Shown here one piece after another: positions 22,083 to 33,632 of a stretch of 33,677 bases of DNA. A program made the translations under genes and the position numbers. The stretch is from NCBI GenBank assembly GCA_030836785.1, contig JAUPLT010000094.1, positions 1 through 33,677 on the forward strand. Direction: 5' to 3'. The notes beneath the pieces are model-generated. The model searched no databases, was not told where the DNA came from, and saw nothing but the letters and a program-made list of their open reading frames with translations. Position 1 is the stretch's first letter; each line of letters opens with the position of its first letter. The stretch comes from Actinomycetota bacterium (GTDB lineage: Bacteria; Actinomycetota; Actinomycetes; Mycobacteriales; Mycobacteriaceae).

Positions 22083-25000
22083 CTAGCCGAACCGCAGGGT
22101 GGTCCCCGGGTCGAGGGTTTCGACCCGTCCCCGACACTCGATCTGAATCGCCGGATGGTCGGCCGGATCCACACTCACCTCGGCCGTGCGTCCGGTGATC
22201 GTCAGGTGCAGCCGATAGCCGCGGAAGAAGATCGGCATCCGCAGCGCGCCAAGACTTTCCGGCCACATCGGGTTGAGGATCAGCCGGTCCGAGCGGATCT
22301 CCAACCCGGTGAAACAGCGTTGCAGCAAGTCGATGCTTCCGGCCATGGCGGCGACGTGAATCCCCTCTGCCGTGGTCCCGCCCTGGATGTCGGCGACATC
22401 GGACATCAGGACCTGCTGGAAGTAACGCATGGCTCGCTTGCGGTCGCCGCGGGCGAGCACCCAGGCGTGCACCACCCCGGACAGTGTCGAACCGTGCGAG
22501 GTCCGGTGCAGGTAGTAGTCCACGGTTCGGGGAATCTGTTCCGGGGTGAACCGATAGCCCAGCCGGGCGAACAACTCCCGCAGTTCGTCGGCGGAGAGCA
22601 GGTAGAACAGCATCAGCACGTCGGCCTGTTTGGAGGCCTGGTAGCGGTTGACGTTGTCGTTGTCCGCCTCCAGGATGCGGTCCAGGCGTTGGATGTTGCC
22701 GTGCCGCTCGCGCAATCCGGCCCAGTCCAACTCGGCCAGGTCGCCGTAACCCTCGAACTGACTGATCACACCGCGACCGGACGCTGGGCCGGGTCCGGGT
22801 GCGGCGTGGAAAGGCACGAACATCCGGCGGCTGACGTCGTCCCACTGATCCAGTTCGCGGCCATGGATACCCAGGCGTTCGAGCAGATCCAGTCGATCCC
22901 GGAGCGGCATCGCGTCCAGGGCGTCGAGGGCCCGCACGATCGACCACACCGCCATCACGTTGGTATAGGCGTTGTTGTCGACCCCGTCATAGGGGCGGTC
23001 GGGGTAGCCGGAGTGGAACTCGTCGGGACCGATCACGCCGCGGATGATGTAGCGGCCCTTACCTTCGTCGAACTCGGCCCGGCTGACCCAGAACCGGGCG
23101 ATCTCGGCGAGCATCTCCGCGCCGTTCTCGACGAGGTATTCCAGGTCTCCGGTCACCTGGTAGTACTGCCAGACGTTGTAGGCCACGGCGACGCCGATGT
23201 GGTGTGCGCGGGCGCTGGCGTCCGGGTTCCACCGGCCGGAGTTGGGGTTGAGGTGGAGGGTCTGGCTCTCCTCCCGGCCGTCGCTGCCGGACTGCCAGGG
23301 GAACATCGCACCGGCCCAACCGGCCTCGCGGGCCGCCCGCCGGGCCTCCGGCAGTCGCCGGTAGCGATAGCGCAGCAGCGAACGGGTGGTGGCCGGCGAA
23401 CGCAGATTCAGCACCGGGAACACGAACAGCTCATCCCAGAAGATGTGCCCGCGGTAGGCCTCGCCGTGCAGACCGCGGGCCGGCACCCCGGCGTCGAGGT
23501 CCACCGCACCATTGGGCACGGTCTGCAGCAGATGCAGCAGGTGCAGTCGAACCACCCGCATCGCGTCCGGGTTCTCATCGAAGGCGATGTCGAACCGCTC
23601 CCACAGGTGTGACCATTCGCGAATGTGGCCGCTGCGTAGTTCGGAGTAGCGGCCCAGATGGCTCAACAGCCGGGCGGCGGCGTCGCCCGGTTCGGAGATG
23701 GCGTGATCGCGTCCGGTGAAGATCGCGGCCATCTTCTCCACCGTTACCGACTCGCCGGGGCTCAGGGTCACCACGTAGGCGTGGCCGACCCGGCGATCCT
23801 CGGAGACGGACCGGCCCTCGGCCGGCAAAGCGGCCTCGCCCCGCCACAGCGTGGTACGCGAGGCCACCGCGACCGGGACCCTGGACTGCACCGTCTGACA
23901 CACCAGAACGCTTGAATTGGGCGACAATTCGCGAGTTGTCGTCACCACCAGGTGGTCGTCGGAGAACGCGCTGTACCGTTGCACCCCGCTGTTGCGGACG
24001 TCGCCGTCCACCACCGACAGGAACTCGATGGTGCCCGACCAGTCCTCCGCCCAGACGGTGGTCTCCAGTGCGCAGGCGTGCGGCTTGTGCATGGCGGCGA
24101 TCCGGCGCTGAACGACCCGGCTGGTTCGGCCGGACGGGTCGCGGAAGCGGAACTCGCGGGTCAGTTCGGCCTGCCGCAGGTCCATGCTTTGGCGGTAGGA
24201 CAGCAGGTCGGCGGTGTCGATGTCGAACCATTCGGCGCCGTCGATCCGGAACTTCAGCGATAACCAGTTCGGCAGGTTGACCAGGCTCTCGTTCTCCACC
24301 GTCTGACCGGCGATCTCGTCGGAGAGCCGGTTGTACAGACCGGCGGCATAGGTGCCGGGGTAGTGGTGCGGGCTCGCGTCGGCCTCCGGTGCGGAGCCGC
24401 GGGTTGCCCGGTAGCCGTTGCCGACGGTGCACAGCGCCTCGCGCAGCCGCTCCTGCTCCGGGATGTAGCCGCCGTAGGTGAATGACCAAGGGCTGGAAAG
24501 AGTTTGCCGGTCGATATCGCACTGCCGGACCAGCCGCTCGATGAACTCGCGGACCCGGTTGGGATCGTCGAGGCTGTACCGGGCGCCGGTCGCCCGGTCG
24601 CCGTCCTCGGTATGGCGCGCCACGATGCCGATTCCGTCATGCAGCACGGCGTCGAAGGCGTCCTCGTCGGTCAGGTCATCACCGATGAAGATCGGCAGCA
24701 GTGGTTCCTGCCCGGTGATCCGGTCGACGATCCAGCGCAGCGTGCGGCCCTTGTCCCAGTCGATGTCGGGACGTAGTTCGATGACCTTTCGACCGGTCGT
24801 CACCTTCAGTCCCAACTGGCGGCCGATATCGTGCACGGCCGCGGAGATCGACGGCGCGGCGTGCGCTGCGGCATTGCGGTAGTGCACGGCGACCGCGTAG
24901 CGCTTGTGCTCTACGGCGACACCCTCGATGGCCGCGAACCGCCCGGCGAGATCGGCGGCGGCAGTCTCCAGAGCCGGTACCGCCGCAGCGGCCGTCTCGT

Positions 25001-26090
25001 TGCTGTACGCGGAGCCGTCCGGGCTCACCATCTCGAAGCCGTGGCTGCCTGCGTACCACAGCCCCGGAATACCGATCCGCTCCCGAATGTCGGACAGACC
25101 CCGGCCGGAGAGCACCGCGACCGGGTACAACGCCGCCAGCGAGGTCAGCGCCTTCGCCGCCCCCGGCACCAGGGTCGCGGCGTCCGGGTCGTCCACGATC
25201 TCCGACAGCGTGCCGTCGAAGTCGAAGAAGAACGCAGGACGTCGCGCGCCGACCACCCCGGCGATCTGGTTGAAGGTCCGCAGCGCGTCGGGCAGCGTGG
25301 ACATGCGGCGGTCGATCACCCGAACACCGACCTCGGCAAGATCGCCCACGATCCTGTCCGCTCCGCAGTCGAGCAGCCGCTCGGCCCGGTCACCGGACCG
25401 GTCCACGCCGATCACCAGCGCAAAGCCGCCGTCGCGGCCGGCCCGCGTCCCGGCTTCGGAATCCTCGACGACAACTGCGCGTCCCGGCCGCACGCCGAGC
25501 CGTCGGGCGGTCTCCACCAGCACCGCCGGATCAGGCTTGCCGGGCAGCCTGAGTTCGCCGGCCACCACCCCGTCCACCCGGGTAGCGAAGAGCCCTTCGA
25601 TCCCCGCCGAGCGCAGGACGGCTGCGCAGTTGCGACTGGCGGAGAACACCCCAACCCGGACCCCGGTCTCGATCAGGCGTTTGACCAGGGCGACGGTCGA
25701 GGCGAACACCGGCACCCCGGCGGCGATGCGGGCGGCGAACAGTTCCTGTTTGCGGTTGCCCAGCCCGCACACCGTGGCGGCGTCGCCGTCGCGCCCGGTG
25801 TCGGCGGGGTTACCCCACTGCAGGGCGACGCCCCGGGAGGCCAGGAAGTCCCGCACCCCGTCGTAGCGGGGCTTGCCGTCGATGTGGCGACGGTAGTCGG
25901 CCGCCGTGAACGGGTCATGATTCTCGGCTTCCGACGGTTCCCGGCTCGCCAGGTAGCTGTCGAAAAGTTCCTTCCACGCAGCCTCGTGCAGGGCGGCGGT
26001 GTCGGTGATCACCCCGTCCAGGTCGAAGAGAACGGCGTCGTGGTGCCGGGGGTCGACGGTGACTCGGACGTCGTTCCGATCGCTGCCCAT
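22083..26090 (-). CDS. otsB1: HAD - trehalose-6-phosphate phosphatase - GH65 fusion protein, OtsB1/Rv2006-like
   Basis: A 1335-residue three-domain protein. Residues 15-260 are a beta-phosphoglucomutase-like HAD domain (DLDGVITDT at 23-31; [13 protein letters not shown] near 207). Residues 280-515 are an OtsB-type HAD domain ([12 protein letters not shown] from 290; [24 protein letters not shown] near 469). Residues 535-1335 are a glycoside hydrolase family 65 phosphorylase-type domain with general acid Glu1024 in GPDEFH. The set suggests phosphorolysis of a trehalose- or kojibiose-like disaccharide and isomerisation of the sugar phosphate. In M. tuberculosis the essential trehalose-6-phosphate phosphatase is OtsB2, and OtsB1 is DosR-regulated. 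ATG 26090 has a -10 (TAGGGT) 6 nt upstream, predicting a leaderless mRNA. It is divergent from a USP gene, as in Rv2005c-Rv2006. Confidence 0.92.
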   Translation of the reverse strand: MGSDRNDVRVTVDPRHHDAVLFDLDGVITDTAALHEAAWKELFDSYLASREPSEAENHDPFTAADYRRHIDGKPRYDGVRDFLASRGVALQWGNPADTGRDGDAATVCGLGNRKQELFAARIAAGVPVFASTVALVKRLIETGVRVGVFSASRNCAAVLRSAGIEGLFATRVDGVVAGELRLPGKPDPAVLVETARRLGVRPGRAVVVEDSEAGTRAGRDGGFALVIGVDRSGDRAERLLDCGADRIVGDLAEVGVRVIDRRMSTLPDALRTFNQIAGVVGARRPAFFFDFDGTLSEIVDDPDAATLVPGAAKALTSLAALYPVAVLSGRGLSDIRERIGIPGLWYAGSHGFEMVSPDGSAYSNETAAAAVPALETAAADLAGRFAAIEGVAVEHKRYAVAVHYRNAAAHAAPSISAAVHDIGRQLGLKVTTGRKVIELRPDIDWDKGRTLRWIVDRITGQEPLLPIFIGDDLTDEDAFDAVLHDGIGIVARHTEDGDRATGARYSLDDPNRVREFIERLVRQCDIDRQTLSSPWSFTYGGYIPEQERLREALCTVGNGYRATRGSAPEADASPHHYPGTYAAGLYNRLSDEIAGQTVENESLVNLPNWLSLKFRIDGAEWFDIDTADLLSYRQSMDLRQAELTREFRFRDPSGRTSRVVQRRIAAMHKPHACALETTVWAEDWSGTIEFLSVVDGDVRNSGVQRYSAFSDDHLVVTTTRELSPNSSVLVCQTVQSRVPVAVASRTTLWRGEAALPAEGRSVSEDRRVGHAYVVTLSPGESVTVEKMAAIFTGRDHAISEPGDAAARLLSHLGRYSELRSGHIREWSHLWERFDIAFDENPDAMRVVRLHLLHLLQTVPNGAVDLDAGVPARGLHGEAYRGHIFWDELFVFPVLNLRSPATTRSLLRYRYRRLPEARRAAREAGWAGAMFPWQSGSDGREESQTLHLNPNSGRWNPDASARAHHIGVAVAYNVWQYYQVTGDLEYLVENGAEMLAEIARFWVSRAEFDEGKGRYIIRGVIGPDEFHSGYPDRPYDGVDNNAYTNVMAVWSIVRALDALDAMPLRDRLDLLERLGIHGRELDQWDDVSRRMFVPFHAAPGPGPASGRGVISQFEGYGDLAELDWAGLRERHGNIQRLDRILEADNDNVNRYQASKQADVLMLFYLLSADELRELFARLGYRFTPEQIPRTVDYYLHRTSHGSTLSGVVHAWVLARGDRKRAMRYFQQVLMSDVADIQGGTTAEGIHVAAMAGSIDLLQRCFTGLEIRSDRLILNPMWPESLGALRMPIFFRGYRLHLTITGRTAEVSVDPADHPAIQIECRGRVETLDPGTTLRFG

Positions 26091-26096
26091 GCCTCG

Positions 26097-26102
26097 ACCC
26101 TA
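26097..26102 (-). promoter_or_regulatory. -10 element TAGGGT of the otsB1-type gene (leaderless)
   Basis: Minus-strand TAGGGT, then CGAGGC (6 nt), then ATG 26090. This predicts a leaderless transcript and supports the chosen start. Confidence 0.55.
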
Positions 26103-26139
26103 GGTGACATAGGTCTACTGACAACGGCAGGCGATCCCA

Positions 26140-26159
26140 TTAGGGTCTGGAGTCGGGGC
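26140..26159 (-). promoter_or_regulatory. Candidate DosR box between otsB1-type and USP genes
   Basis: On the minus strand GCCCCGACTCCAGACCCTAA fits the DosR box TTSGGGACTWWAGTCCCSAA at 12 of 20 positions, with the right half (CCAGACCCTAA) good and the left half poor. It is centred about 60 nt upstream of the predicted otsB1 transcript start. On the plus strand it overlaps TAGGGT (26141-26146), a possible -10 for the USP gene. Moderate support only. Confidence 0.4.
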
Positions 26160-26186
26160 AGTCGGTGCCCGGAGAAGGGGAGCGAA

Positions 26187-27071
26187 ATGTCAACTGCGCC
26201 AGCCAGTCGCCCGATCGTCGTCGGCGTCGACGGGTCACCCGAGTCGAGAGTTGCCGTCGATTGGGCGGCCCGCGACGCGTCGTTGCGCGGGATTCCGCTG
26301 AAACTGGTCCAGGTCCTCAACCCCCCGGTGGTGATGGTCTTTCCCGAGGTCCCTATGCCACCCGGCTATCTGGAGTGGCAGCAGAGCGAAGGCCAGGCAG
26401 TGCTCGACGCCGCGGTCGCGACCGCGAGGGAGGCCGCCCCCGAGCTTGAGGTAAGCACCGAGATGGTCAGTGGCCCTTCGATTCCCACCCTCGTTGAGGA
26501 GTCCGGGAACGCAGAGTTGCTGGTCGTCGGCTGCCGCGGCCGGGGCAGGCTGGCCCGCAGTCTGCTCGGCTCGGTGAGCGGGGGTCTGGTTCATCACGCC
26601 CTGTGCCCGGTCGCCGTCATCCACGACGCGGACCCGATGATTCCGCATCCCGCCAAGGCTCCGGTGGTGGTCGGCGTCGACGGCTCGCCGGCCTCGGTGG
26701 ACGCCTTGGAGATCGCGTTCGAGGAGGCCTCGCTGCGCGGTGTGGACCTACTGGCTGTGCACGCCTGGAGTGACGACGCGGTGTTCGAGTTCCCCGGCAC
26801 CGACTGGTCGACCCTGCAGGAGATGGGGGAGGAGACCGTCGGTGAGCGGTTGGCGGGCTGGCAGGAACGCTATCCCGATGTGCTGGTGCGTCGGTTGGTC
26901 GTGACCGACCGGCCCGCCCACCAGCTGATCGAACAGTCCCAGTCTGCGCAATTGGTGGTGGTCGGCAGCCACGGCCGCGGCGGCTTCGCCGGGATGCTGC
27001 TGGGCTCGGTGAGCACGGCCGTGGTGCAGGCCGCGAAGGTGCCGGTGATCGTCGCCCGACGTCGTGCTACT

Positions 27072-27080
<9 letters not shown>
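26187..27080 (+). CDS. Tandem-domain universal stress protein, Rv2005c-like
   Basis: A 297-residue protein of two UspA domains. Each begins with the ATP-site strand ([12 protein letters not shown] at 9-20; [12 protein letters not shown] in the second) and ends with the G-2X-G-9X-G(S) nucleotide loop ([38 protein letters not shown]), so both are probably ATP-binding. Double USPs of this type are DosR-regulated in M. tuberculosis, and Rv2005c is divergent from Rv2006 exactly as here. GGAGAAGGGG precedes ATG 26187. The ORF track extends the frame back to 24831 through the otsB1 antisense strand, which is not coding. The stop codon is the first CTAG of a tandem repeat. Confidence 0.92.
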
Positions 27081-29503
<2,423 letters not shown>

Positions 29504-29525
29504 GGCCAGTCACGATAACGCGGTC

Positions 29526-30380
29526 TCACAGCAACCGTTGCCGGTCGACGACAATCACCGAACAGTCGGTGTACTGCAGGGCGGCCTGGCCTGCAGGACC
29601 GAGTAGATCACCGACCTCCTCGGCGCTGCGCGCGCCGACCACCACCAGCTGGATCGACTCGGCGTTGCGGGACAGGTAGTGCAGCATGCTCCCGTGCACG
29701 GCCACCGGTTTCACATCGAGGTCGGGGTAGCGCCGCCGCCACTCCGAGAGCCGCCGGTCGAGCTGGGCACGCACCAACCGGTTTCCCTCCGACACCGCGT
29801 GGGTGTCGTGGACGTCGGTGTAGCGCGACTGCCAGCCGCCCAGTGCGCGCAGGGGGGCGCCCCGCAACCGCGCCTCGGTCACGGCGAACTGCAGCACCGC
29901 CGCGCTCTGCGGGGTGTCGTCGACCTCGACCACCACCCAGCCCGGATCGGTCGGTTCGCCACCGCGTACCACCGCGACCGGGCACTGCGCCGAGGCCACC
30001 AGGGCGGCGGCGGTCGAACCGATCCGGTGGCTGCCGAAGTGCCGCAGCCCAAGGGCGCCGACGCACACCATTGCTGCGGTGCGGGAGGCCTTCAGGAGGC
30101 ACAGGGTGGGCGAGCCGGTCAGCACCTCGCGGACCACCCGTACCGGCTTCCCGGCCGCCTGCACGGCGGCGGCGGCCGCGTGCAGGGCGGTGTGGGCTTC
30201 GGAGGTGGCGCTGTCCGGGGGCGTGCCCGCGGTGTCGTCGGTGACCGCCAGCAGGTGCAGAGGGATGTCTCGGCTGGTCGCTTCGTCGATGGCCCACACC
30301 GCGGCCCGGACGCCGGCGCGTGATCCGTCGACGCCCACCACCACGGTCGGCGGGATGAACGGTCCGGGCTGTTCGGGCAT
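29526..30380 (-). CDS. Tandem-domain universal stress protein, Rv3134c-like
   Basis: A 284-residue (from ATG 30380) double USP. Domain 1 starts [24 protein letters not shown] and has the loop GALGLRHFGSHRIGSTAAALV; domain 2 (from about 150) starts WVVVEVDDTPQSAAVLQF and ends VVVGARSAEEVGDLLGPAGQAAL. The second ATP loop (GARSAEEVGDLLGPA) is degenerate, so domain 2 may not bind nucleotide. Position directly before devR matches Rv3134c, which is co-transcribed with devRS in M. tuberculosis. GTG 30383/ATG 30380 overlaps the pfkB stop, implying coupled translation. Confidence 0.92.
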   Translation of the reverse strand: MPEQPGPFIPPTVVVGVDGSRAGVRAAVWAIDEATSRDIPLHLLAVTDDTAGTPPDSATSEAHTALHAAAAAVQAAGKPVRVVREVLTGSPTLCLLKASRTAAMVCVGALGLRHFGSHRIGSTAAALVASAQCPVAVVRGGEPTDPGWVVVEVDDTPQSAAVLQFAVTEARLRGAPLRALGGWQSRYTDVHDTHAVSEGNRLVRAQLDRRLSEWRRRYPDLDVKPVAVHGSMLHYLSRNAESIQLVVVGARSAEEVGDLLGPAGQAALQYTDCSVIVVDRQRLL

Positions 30381-31405
30381 CACGGCCTCCCGGGTGCCAG
30401 TTCGACGTCTACCGGCTCCTTAGTCTGCCCGAACAGCCGCTCGGTGTCCGGGCGAGTACAGGTCGCGTTGCCCGGGGTCAGCAGGGTGGCCGACCCGGCG
30501 GCGATGCCCAGTCGGACCGCCTGTTCCACCGGCCAGCCCCGGATCATTCCCACCGCCACGCCGGCGACCATGGCGTCGCCCGCACCGACACCGCTGCCGC
30601 CCGGGGGTATCGGGACCGCGGCGAATCGCTGCGCCCGGCCTTCGGACACCAGCACCGCGCCATCGGCCCCCATCGACACCAGGACGTGCCGGGCGATACC
30701 GCGGGCCACGATCTCCAAGGCGACGGCGACCTGCTCGGCCTCGGTGTTCAGCGGCCGGTCCGCGTACTCCCGAAGCTCCCGGGCGCTGGGCTTGAGCAGG
30801 AACACCCCGGAATCGACGTTCCGCAGACCGCCGCCGGAGGTGTCCAGCAGCAGCGTCGCGTTCAGTTCCTCGCAGAGGTCCGCCACCCGCTGATAGAAGT
30901 CCAGTGGCACGCCGGGCGGCAGGCTTCCGCTGGCCACCACGACCGCCTGCCCCAGATCCTGCCCCGGATTCTGCCCCGGATTCTGCCCCGGATTCTGCGA
31001 TGCCGATGACACCTCCCGGCGCAGGTATGCCAGGCACTCGGTCTGCTCGGCCGCGGTGAGGTGCGGACCGGGTAGCACGAACCGGTACTGCTGGTCGGTG
31101 GTCTCCTCGTTGACGTTGAAATTCTCTCGGGTGGGGCCGCCGACGCGTACCCGGCGCATCGTCAGGCCCTCGGACATCAGGAGGTCGTGAACCGCTTCAC
31201 CGGAATGGCCCCCGGCCGGGAACACCGTGGTGGCCGGCACCCCCAGCACATGAGCGACGCGAGCGACGTTGATCCCGCCGCCGCCGGGGTGGTACCTCGG
31301 CGCGGCGCAGCGCATCTTGTGGGTCGGGCCGATCAGCGGGATGCTCGTCGCGATGTCGAGGGCCGGGTTCATGCATAACGTGACGATCCGGTTCGGCGGG
31401 GTCAT
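30380..31405 (-). CDS. pfkB: PfkB-family sugar kinase, Rv2029c-like
   Basis: A 341-residue ribokinase-superfamily kinase: CMNPALDIATSI at the N-terminus, the PGGGGINVARVAHVLG substrate-site motif, VVASGSLPPGVPLDFYQRVADL, LLDTSGGGLRN and the C-terminal PPGGSGVGAGDAMVAG with the catalytic base Asp in GAGDA. Likely a 6-phosphofructokinase or tagatose-6-phosphate kinase type enzyme; Rv2029c is DosR-induced. A four-unit 12-bp repeat inserts NPGQNPGQNPGQDLGQ (138-153) between the helix LRREVSS and the VVVASGSLPP strand, where Rv2029c, as I recall it, has no extra residues. ATG 31405 lies 21 nt after the Rv2030c-like gene. Confidence 0.93.
   Translation of the reverse strand: MTPPNRIVTLCMNPALDIATSIPLIGPTHKMRCAAPRYHPGGGGINVARVAHVLGVPATTVFPAGGHSGEAVHDLLMSEGLTMRRVRVGGPTRENFNVNEETTDQQYRFVLPGPHLTAAEQTECLAYLRREVSSASQNPGQNPGQNPGQDLGQAVVVASGSLPPGVPLDFYQRVADLCEELNATLLLDTSGGGLRNVDSGVFLLKPSARELREYADRPLNTEAEQVAVALEIVARGIARHVLVSMGADGAVLVSEGRAQRFAAVPIPPGGSGVGAGDAMVAGVAVGMIRGWPVEQAVRLGIAAGSATLLTPGNATCTRPDTERLFGQTKEPVDVELAPGRP
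30949..30996 (-). repeat. 12-bp coding tandem repeat, NPGQ x3-4, in pfkB
   Basis: Three perfect copies of GCCCCGGATTCT (30961-30996) and a diverged copy GCCCCAGATCCT (30949-30960) encode NPGQ-NPGQ-NPGQ-DLGQ on the minus strand. In frame; probably a surface loop. Confidence 0.95.
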
Positions 31406-31426
31406 CTCTACATTCCTACAGACTTC

Positions 31427-33478
31427 CTAGAGACCGCTCGGGTAGGTCTCCGGGTTCTGGCCGGCGACCCAGACGCTGGTGGGCTCCAGCGGTTCCAGTG
31501 CGCGGGTGTCGTCGACGTGAATCATCGCGTCGAACTGATCCGAGGGTCGCACGTGGAAGTAGTGGCTCTGTCGCTCCGTCTGGGGCAGGTAGATCACCCC
31601 GATGGCCCGGCTGAGCCGGACCACGTCGAGGGCATGTGCCGCCGGGGATCCGTCGTGCATGGTCACCCAGAAATCGCCCCGGCCGGACTGGTGCAACAAC
31701 TCCTCGATACTGCCCGCCAGCGCCGGACGCACGACTTTGCGCTGCGCGATCCCGCCCCACTCGCTGGCGGCGGTCACGGTGCCCGAGTAGGTGGAGAAAC
31801 CGATCAGCCGGCACTCCGGGCCGAACCGCTCCCGGGCCAGCTGACCGATGGTGAGCTGGCCGTCGGCGGCGACCTCGGTGGCCCGGGCGTCGCCGACATG
31901 GGAGTTGTGCGCCCACACCACCACCCGGGCCGGCTGTGGGTTCGCACCGCTGCTCCCGCCGTGTCGATCGAGATGCTCGATCAGCGCGTCGAGCGTCGAT
32001 GCCATGTGGGTGTCGCGCATGTTCCAGGACGTCACCCGGCCCCTGAACATGCTGCGGTAGTACGCCTCGGCGTCGCGTACGGTGACGGCGTTCTGGCGGG
32101 CGTAGAACAACTCGTCCTCGGCGGGCGCGCCGTCGCGGCTGAGGAAGGCCGCCGCGCTGCGCTGCATCTCGACGAGCTGCTCGACGGCCTGGCGCTCGCA
32201 GTTCGGTCCGGCGCCGAAGGCGGCCGCGTATCCGTAGGCCTGACCGTCCTCGCCGGAGGAGTGGTCGAAACACGCATAGCGGGCCCGCGCCCGGGTCGCG
32301 GCAGCCGGGTCGACCCCGTCGAGGTAGCCGATCACCTCCTGCATGGACCGGTGCAGGCTGTAGAGGTCCAGGCCGTAGAACCCGGTGGTGCGGCGGCCGT
32401 CGGCCAGGCAGCGCCCGTTATGCCAGCGCAGCCACTCCACGAAGTCGCGCAGCACGGTGTTGCGCCACATCCAGGCCGGGAACCGCTGGAACCCGCGCAG
32501 GGCCTCATCCGGCGTGGTGTCGGAACCCGACCCCTGCACGTACCGGTTGACCCGGTAGGCGTCCGGCCAGTCCGCTTCGGCGGCGACCGCGGTGAAGCCC
32601 TTCTCCTCGATCAGCCACCGAGTCATCTGGGCCCGCGCGTCGTAGAACTCGTGAGTGCCGTGGGAACTCTCGCCGATCAGCACCACCCGCGCGTCTCCGA
32701 CGAGGTCGAACAACACCTCCTTGGGCGGCACCCCGCCCGGTGCGGCGATGGCCACGGCTGCCACCAGGTCGGCGGGTCCGGTTGCCGGAGCGGTGGTCTC
32801 CGCACCGGTCGGACGGGCCAGCAGTTCGCGGACCTCCTCATCGGTGACCTGGGTGAAATCCCAGAACGACTCGCCGACGGCGAGGAACGGCGTCGGCATC
32901 GACGCGCACACCATGTCCTCGACGATCGCGGCGAACTCCCGGCAGGTGGACTCCGGTGCGGCGGGAACCGCGACGACGATGGCAGCCGGTTCGGACTCCC
33001 GTAGCGCTTGCACCGCCGCCAGCATGGACGATCCGGTGGCCAGGCCGTCGTCGACGAGGATCACCGTCTTACCGGTGACGTCCGGCGGAGGCCGATCCCC
33101 GCGGTAGGCGGCCTCCCGGCGGAGCAGTTCGCGTGCCTCCCGGTCGGCGATCTCCCGCAGTTGGGCGGGGGAGACCCGCAAGCCGCGCAGCACGTCGTCG
33201 TTGACCACGACCCGCCCGCCGCTGGCCAGGGCGCCCACCGCGAACTCCTCGTGGCCGGGTGCGCCCAGCTTGCGGACGATGAACGCATCGAGCGGAGCAC
33301 CCAGTGCCCGGGCCACCTCGTAGGCGACGGGAAGCCCGCCACGGGCCAACCCGAGCACCAGCACATCGGGCCGGCCGCGGTAGGTGCCGAGCAGACCTGC
33401 CAGCACCTGCCCGGCTTCTTTTCGGTCCCGGAACACCCGGCGTGGTTGCTGTCGGCGAATACCCTTGGCGCCGGCCAT
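31427..33478 (-). CDS. Phosphoribosyltransferase / erythromycin-esterase-like fusion, Rv2030c-like
   Basis: A 683-residue, two-domain protein. Residues 15-215 form a type I phosphoribosyltransferase domain with the PRPP loop [14 protein letters not shown] (139-152). Residues 250-683 form an erythromycin-esterase-like domain: [23 protein letters not shown] (268-290), [14 protein letters not shown] and [11 protein letters not shown]. Rv2030c has the same architecture, is about this length and is strongly DosR-induced; its reaction is unknown, and macrolide hydrolysis should not be assumed. I chose ATG 33478 (GGAAGGGG upstream) over the ORF-track start at 33544, because the longer version would leave only 17 nt between the DosR box and the start. 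It is the first gene of the operon running to devS. Confidence 0.92.
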   Translation of the reverse strand: MAGAKGIRRQQPRRVFRDRKEAGQVLAGLLGTYRGRPDVLVLGLARGGLPVAYEVARALGAPLDAFIVRKLGAPGHEEFAVGALASGGRVVVNDDVLRGLRVSPAQLREIADREARELLRREAAYRGDRPPPDVTGKTVILVDDGLATGSSMLAAVQALRESEPAAIVVAVPAAPESTCREFAAIVEDMVCASMPTPFLAVGESFWDFTQVTDEEVRELLARPTGAETTAPATGPADLVAAVAIAAPGGVPPKEVLFDLVGDARVVLIGESSHGTHEFYDARAQMTRWLIEEKGFTAVAAEADWPDAYRVNRYVQGSGSDTTPDEALRGFQRFPAWMWRNTVLRDFVEWLRWHNGRCLADGRRTTGFYGLDLYSLHRSMQEVIGYLDGVDPAAATRARARYACFDHSSGEDGQAYGYAAAFGAGPNCERQAVEQLVEMQRSAAAFLSRDGAPAEDELFYARQNAVTVRDAEAYYRSMFRGRVTSWNMRDTHMASTLDALIEHLDRHGGSSGANPQPARVVVWAHNSHVGDARATEVAADGQLTIGQLARERFGPECRLIGFSTYSGTVTAASEWGGIAQRKVVRPALAGSIEELLHQSGRGDFWVTMHDGSPAAHALDVVRLSRAIGVIYLPQTERQSHYFHVRPSDQFDAMIHVDDTRALEPLEPTSVWVAGQNPETYPSGL

Positions 33479-33501
33479 AGCGACCCCTTCCCACAGGAGG
33501 A

Positions 33502-33522
33502 GCGGGATCAGACACTTCCCGC
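33502..33522. repeat. Inverted repeat in the leader of the Rv2030c-like operon
   Basis: GCGGGA-N9-TCCCGC, perfect 6-bp arms, lies between the DosR box and the start codon. The spacing (9 nt) does not fit a DosR box. It may form a hairpin in the 5' leader. Confidence 0.45.
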
Positions 33523-33561
33523 CGTCCTGTGCCGATTGCAGCACGCCGACCGACGTCGACG

Positions 33562-33581
33562 GTAGGGGCCGAAGTCCCCAC
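33562..33581 (-). promoter_or_regulatory. DosR/DevR box upstream of the Rv2030c-pfkB-usp-devR-devS operon
   Basis: Minus-strand GTGGGGACTTCGGCCCCTAC matches TTSGGGACTWWAGTCCCSAA at 14 of 20 positions and fits the core GGGACTTNNGNCCC exactly; GGGGACTTCGGCCCC is nearly palindromic. It is 83 nt before ATG 33478 and 51 nt before the divergent gene's ATG 33633, so it could serve both. If functional, DevR would activate its own gene through this site. Confidence 0.78.
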
Positions 33582-33632
33582 CGTGCGCGTTGGCCGTCTG
33601 CGCACCAGCCGGGTAAGACTGGAGCTGTGGTG

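Noticed and set aside
24831-26186. N-terminal extension of the USP gene (749-aa ORF from 24831)
   Set aside because: The extension is the antisense strand of otsB1; a strong Shine-Dalgarno and the usual USP start place the real start at 26187.
31427-33478. Macrolide-resistance esterase
   Set aside because: The erythromycin-esterase-like fold is shared by Rv2030c-type dormancy proteins with no shown macrolide activity; fusion to a PRTase domain argues for another role.
33502-33522. Second DosR box in the leader (GCGGGA...TCCCGC)
   Set aside because: The arms are 9 nt apart rather than 6, and the central bases do not match the box.
33479-33544. Longer start for the Rv2030c-like gene (MLQSAQDGG...)
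   Set aside because: It would lie 17 nt from the DosR box with no room for a promoter, lacks a ribosome site, and gives a protein longer than Rv2030c. ATG 33478 has GGAAGGGG upstream.
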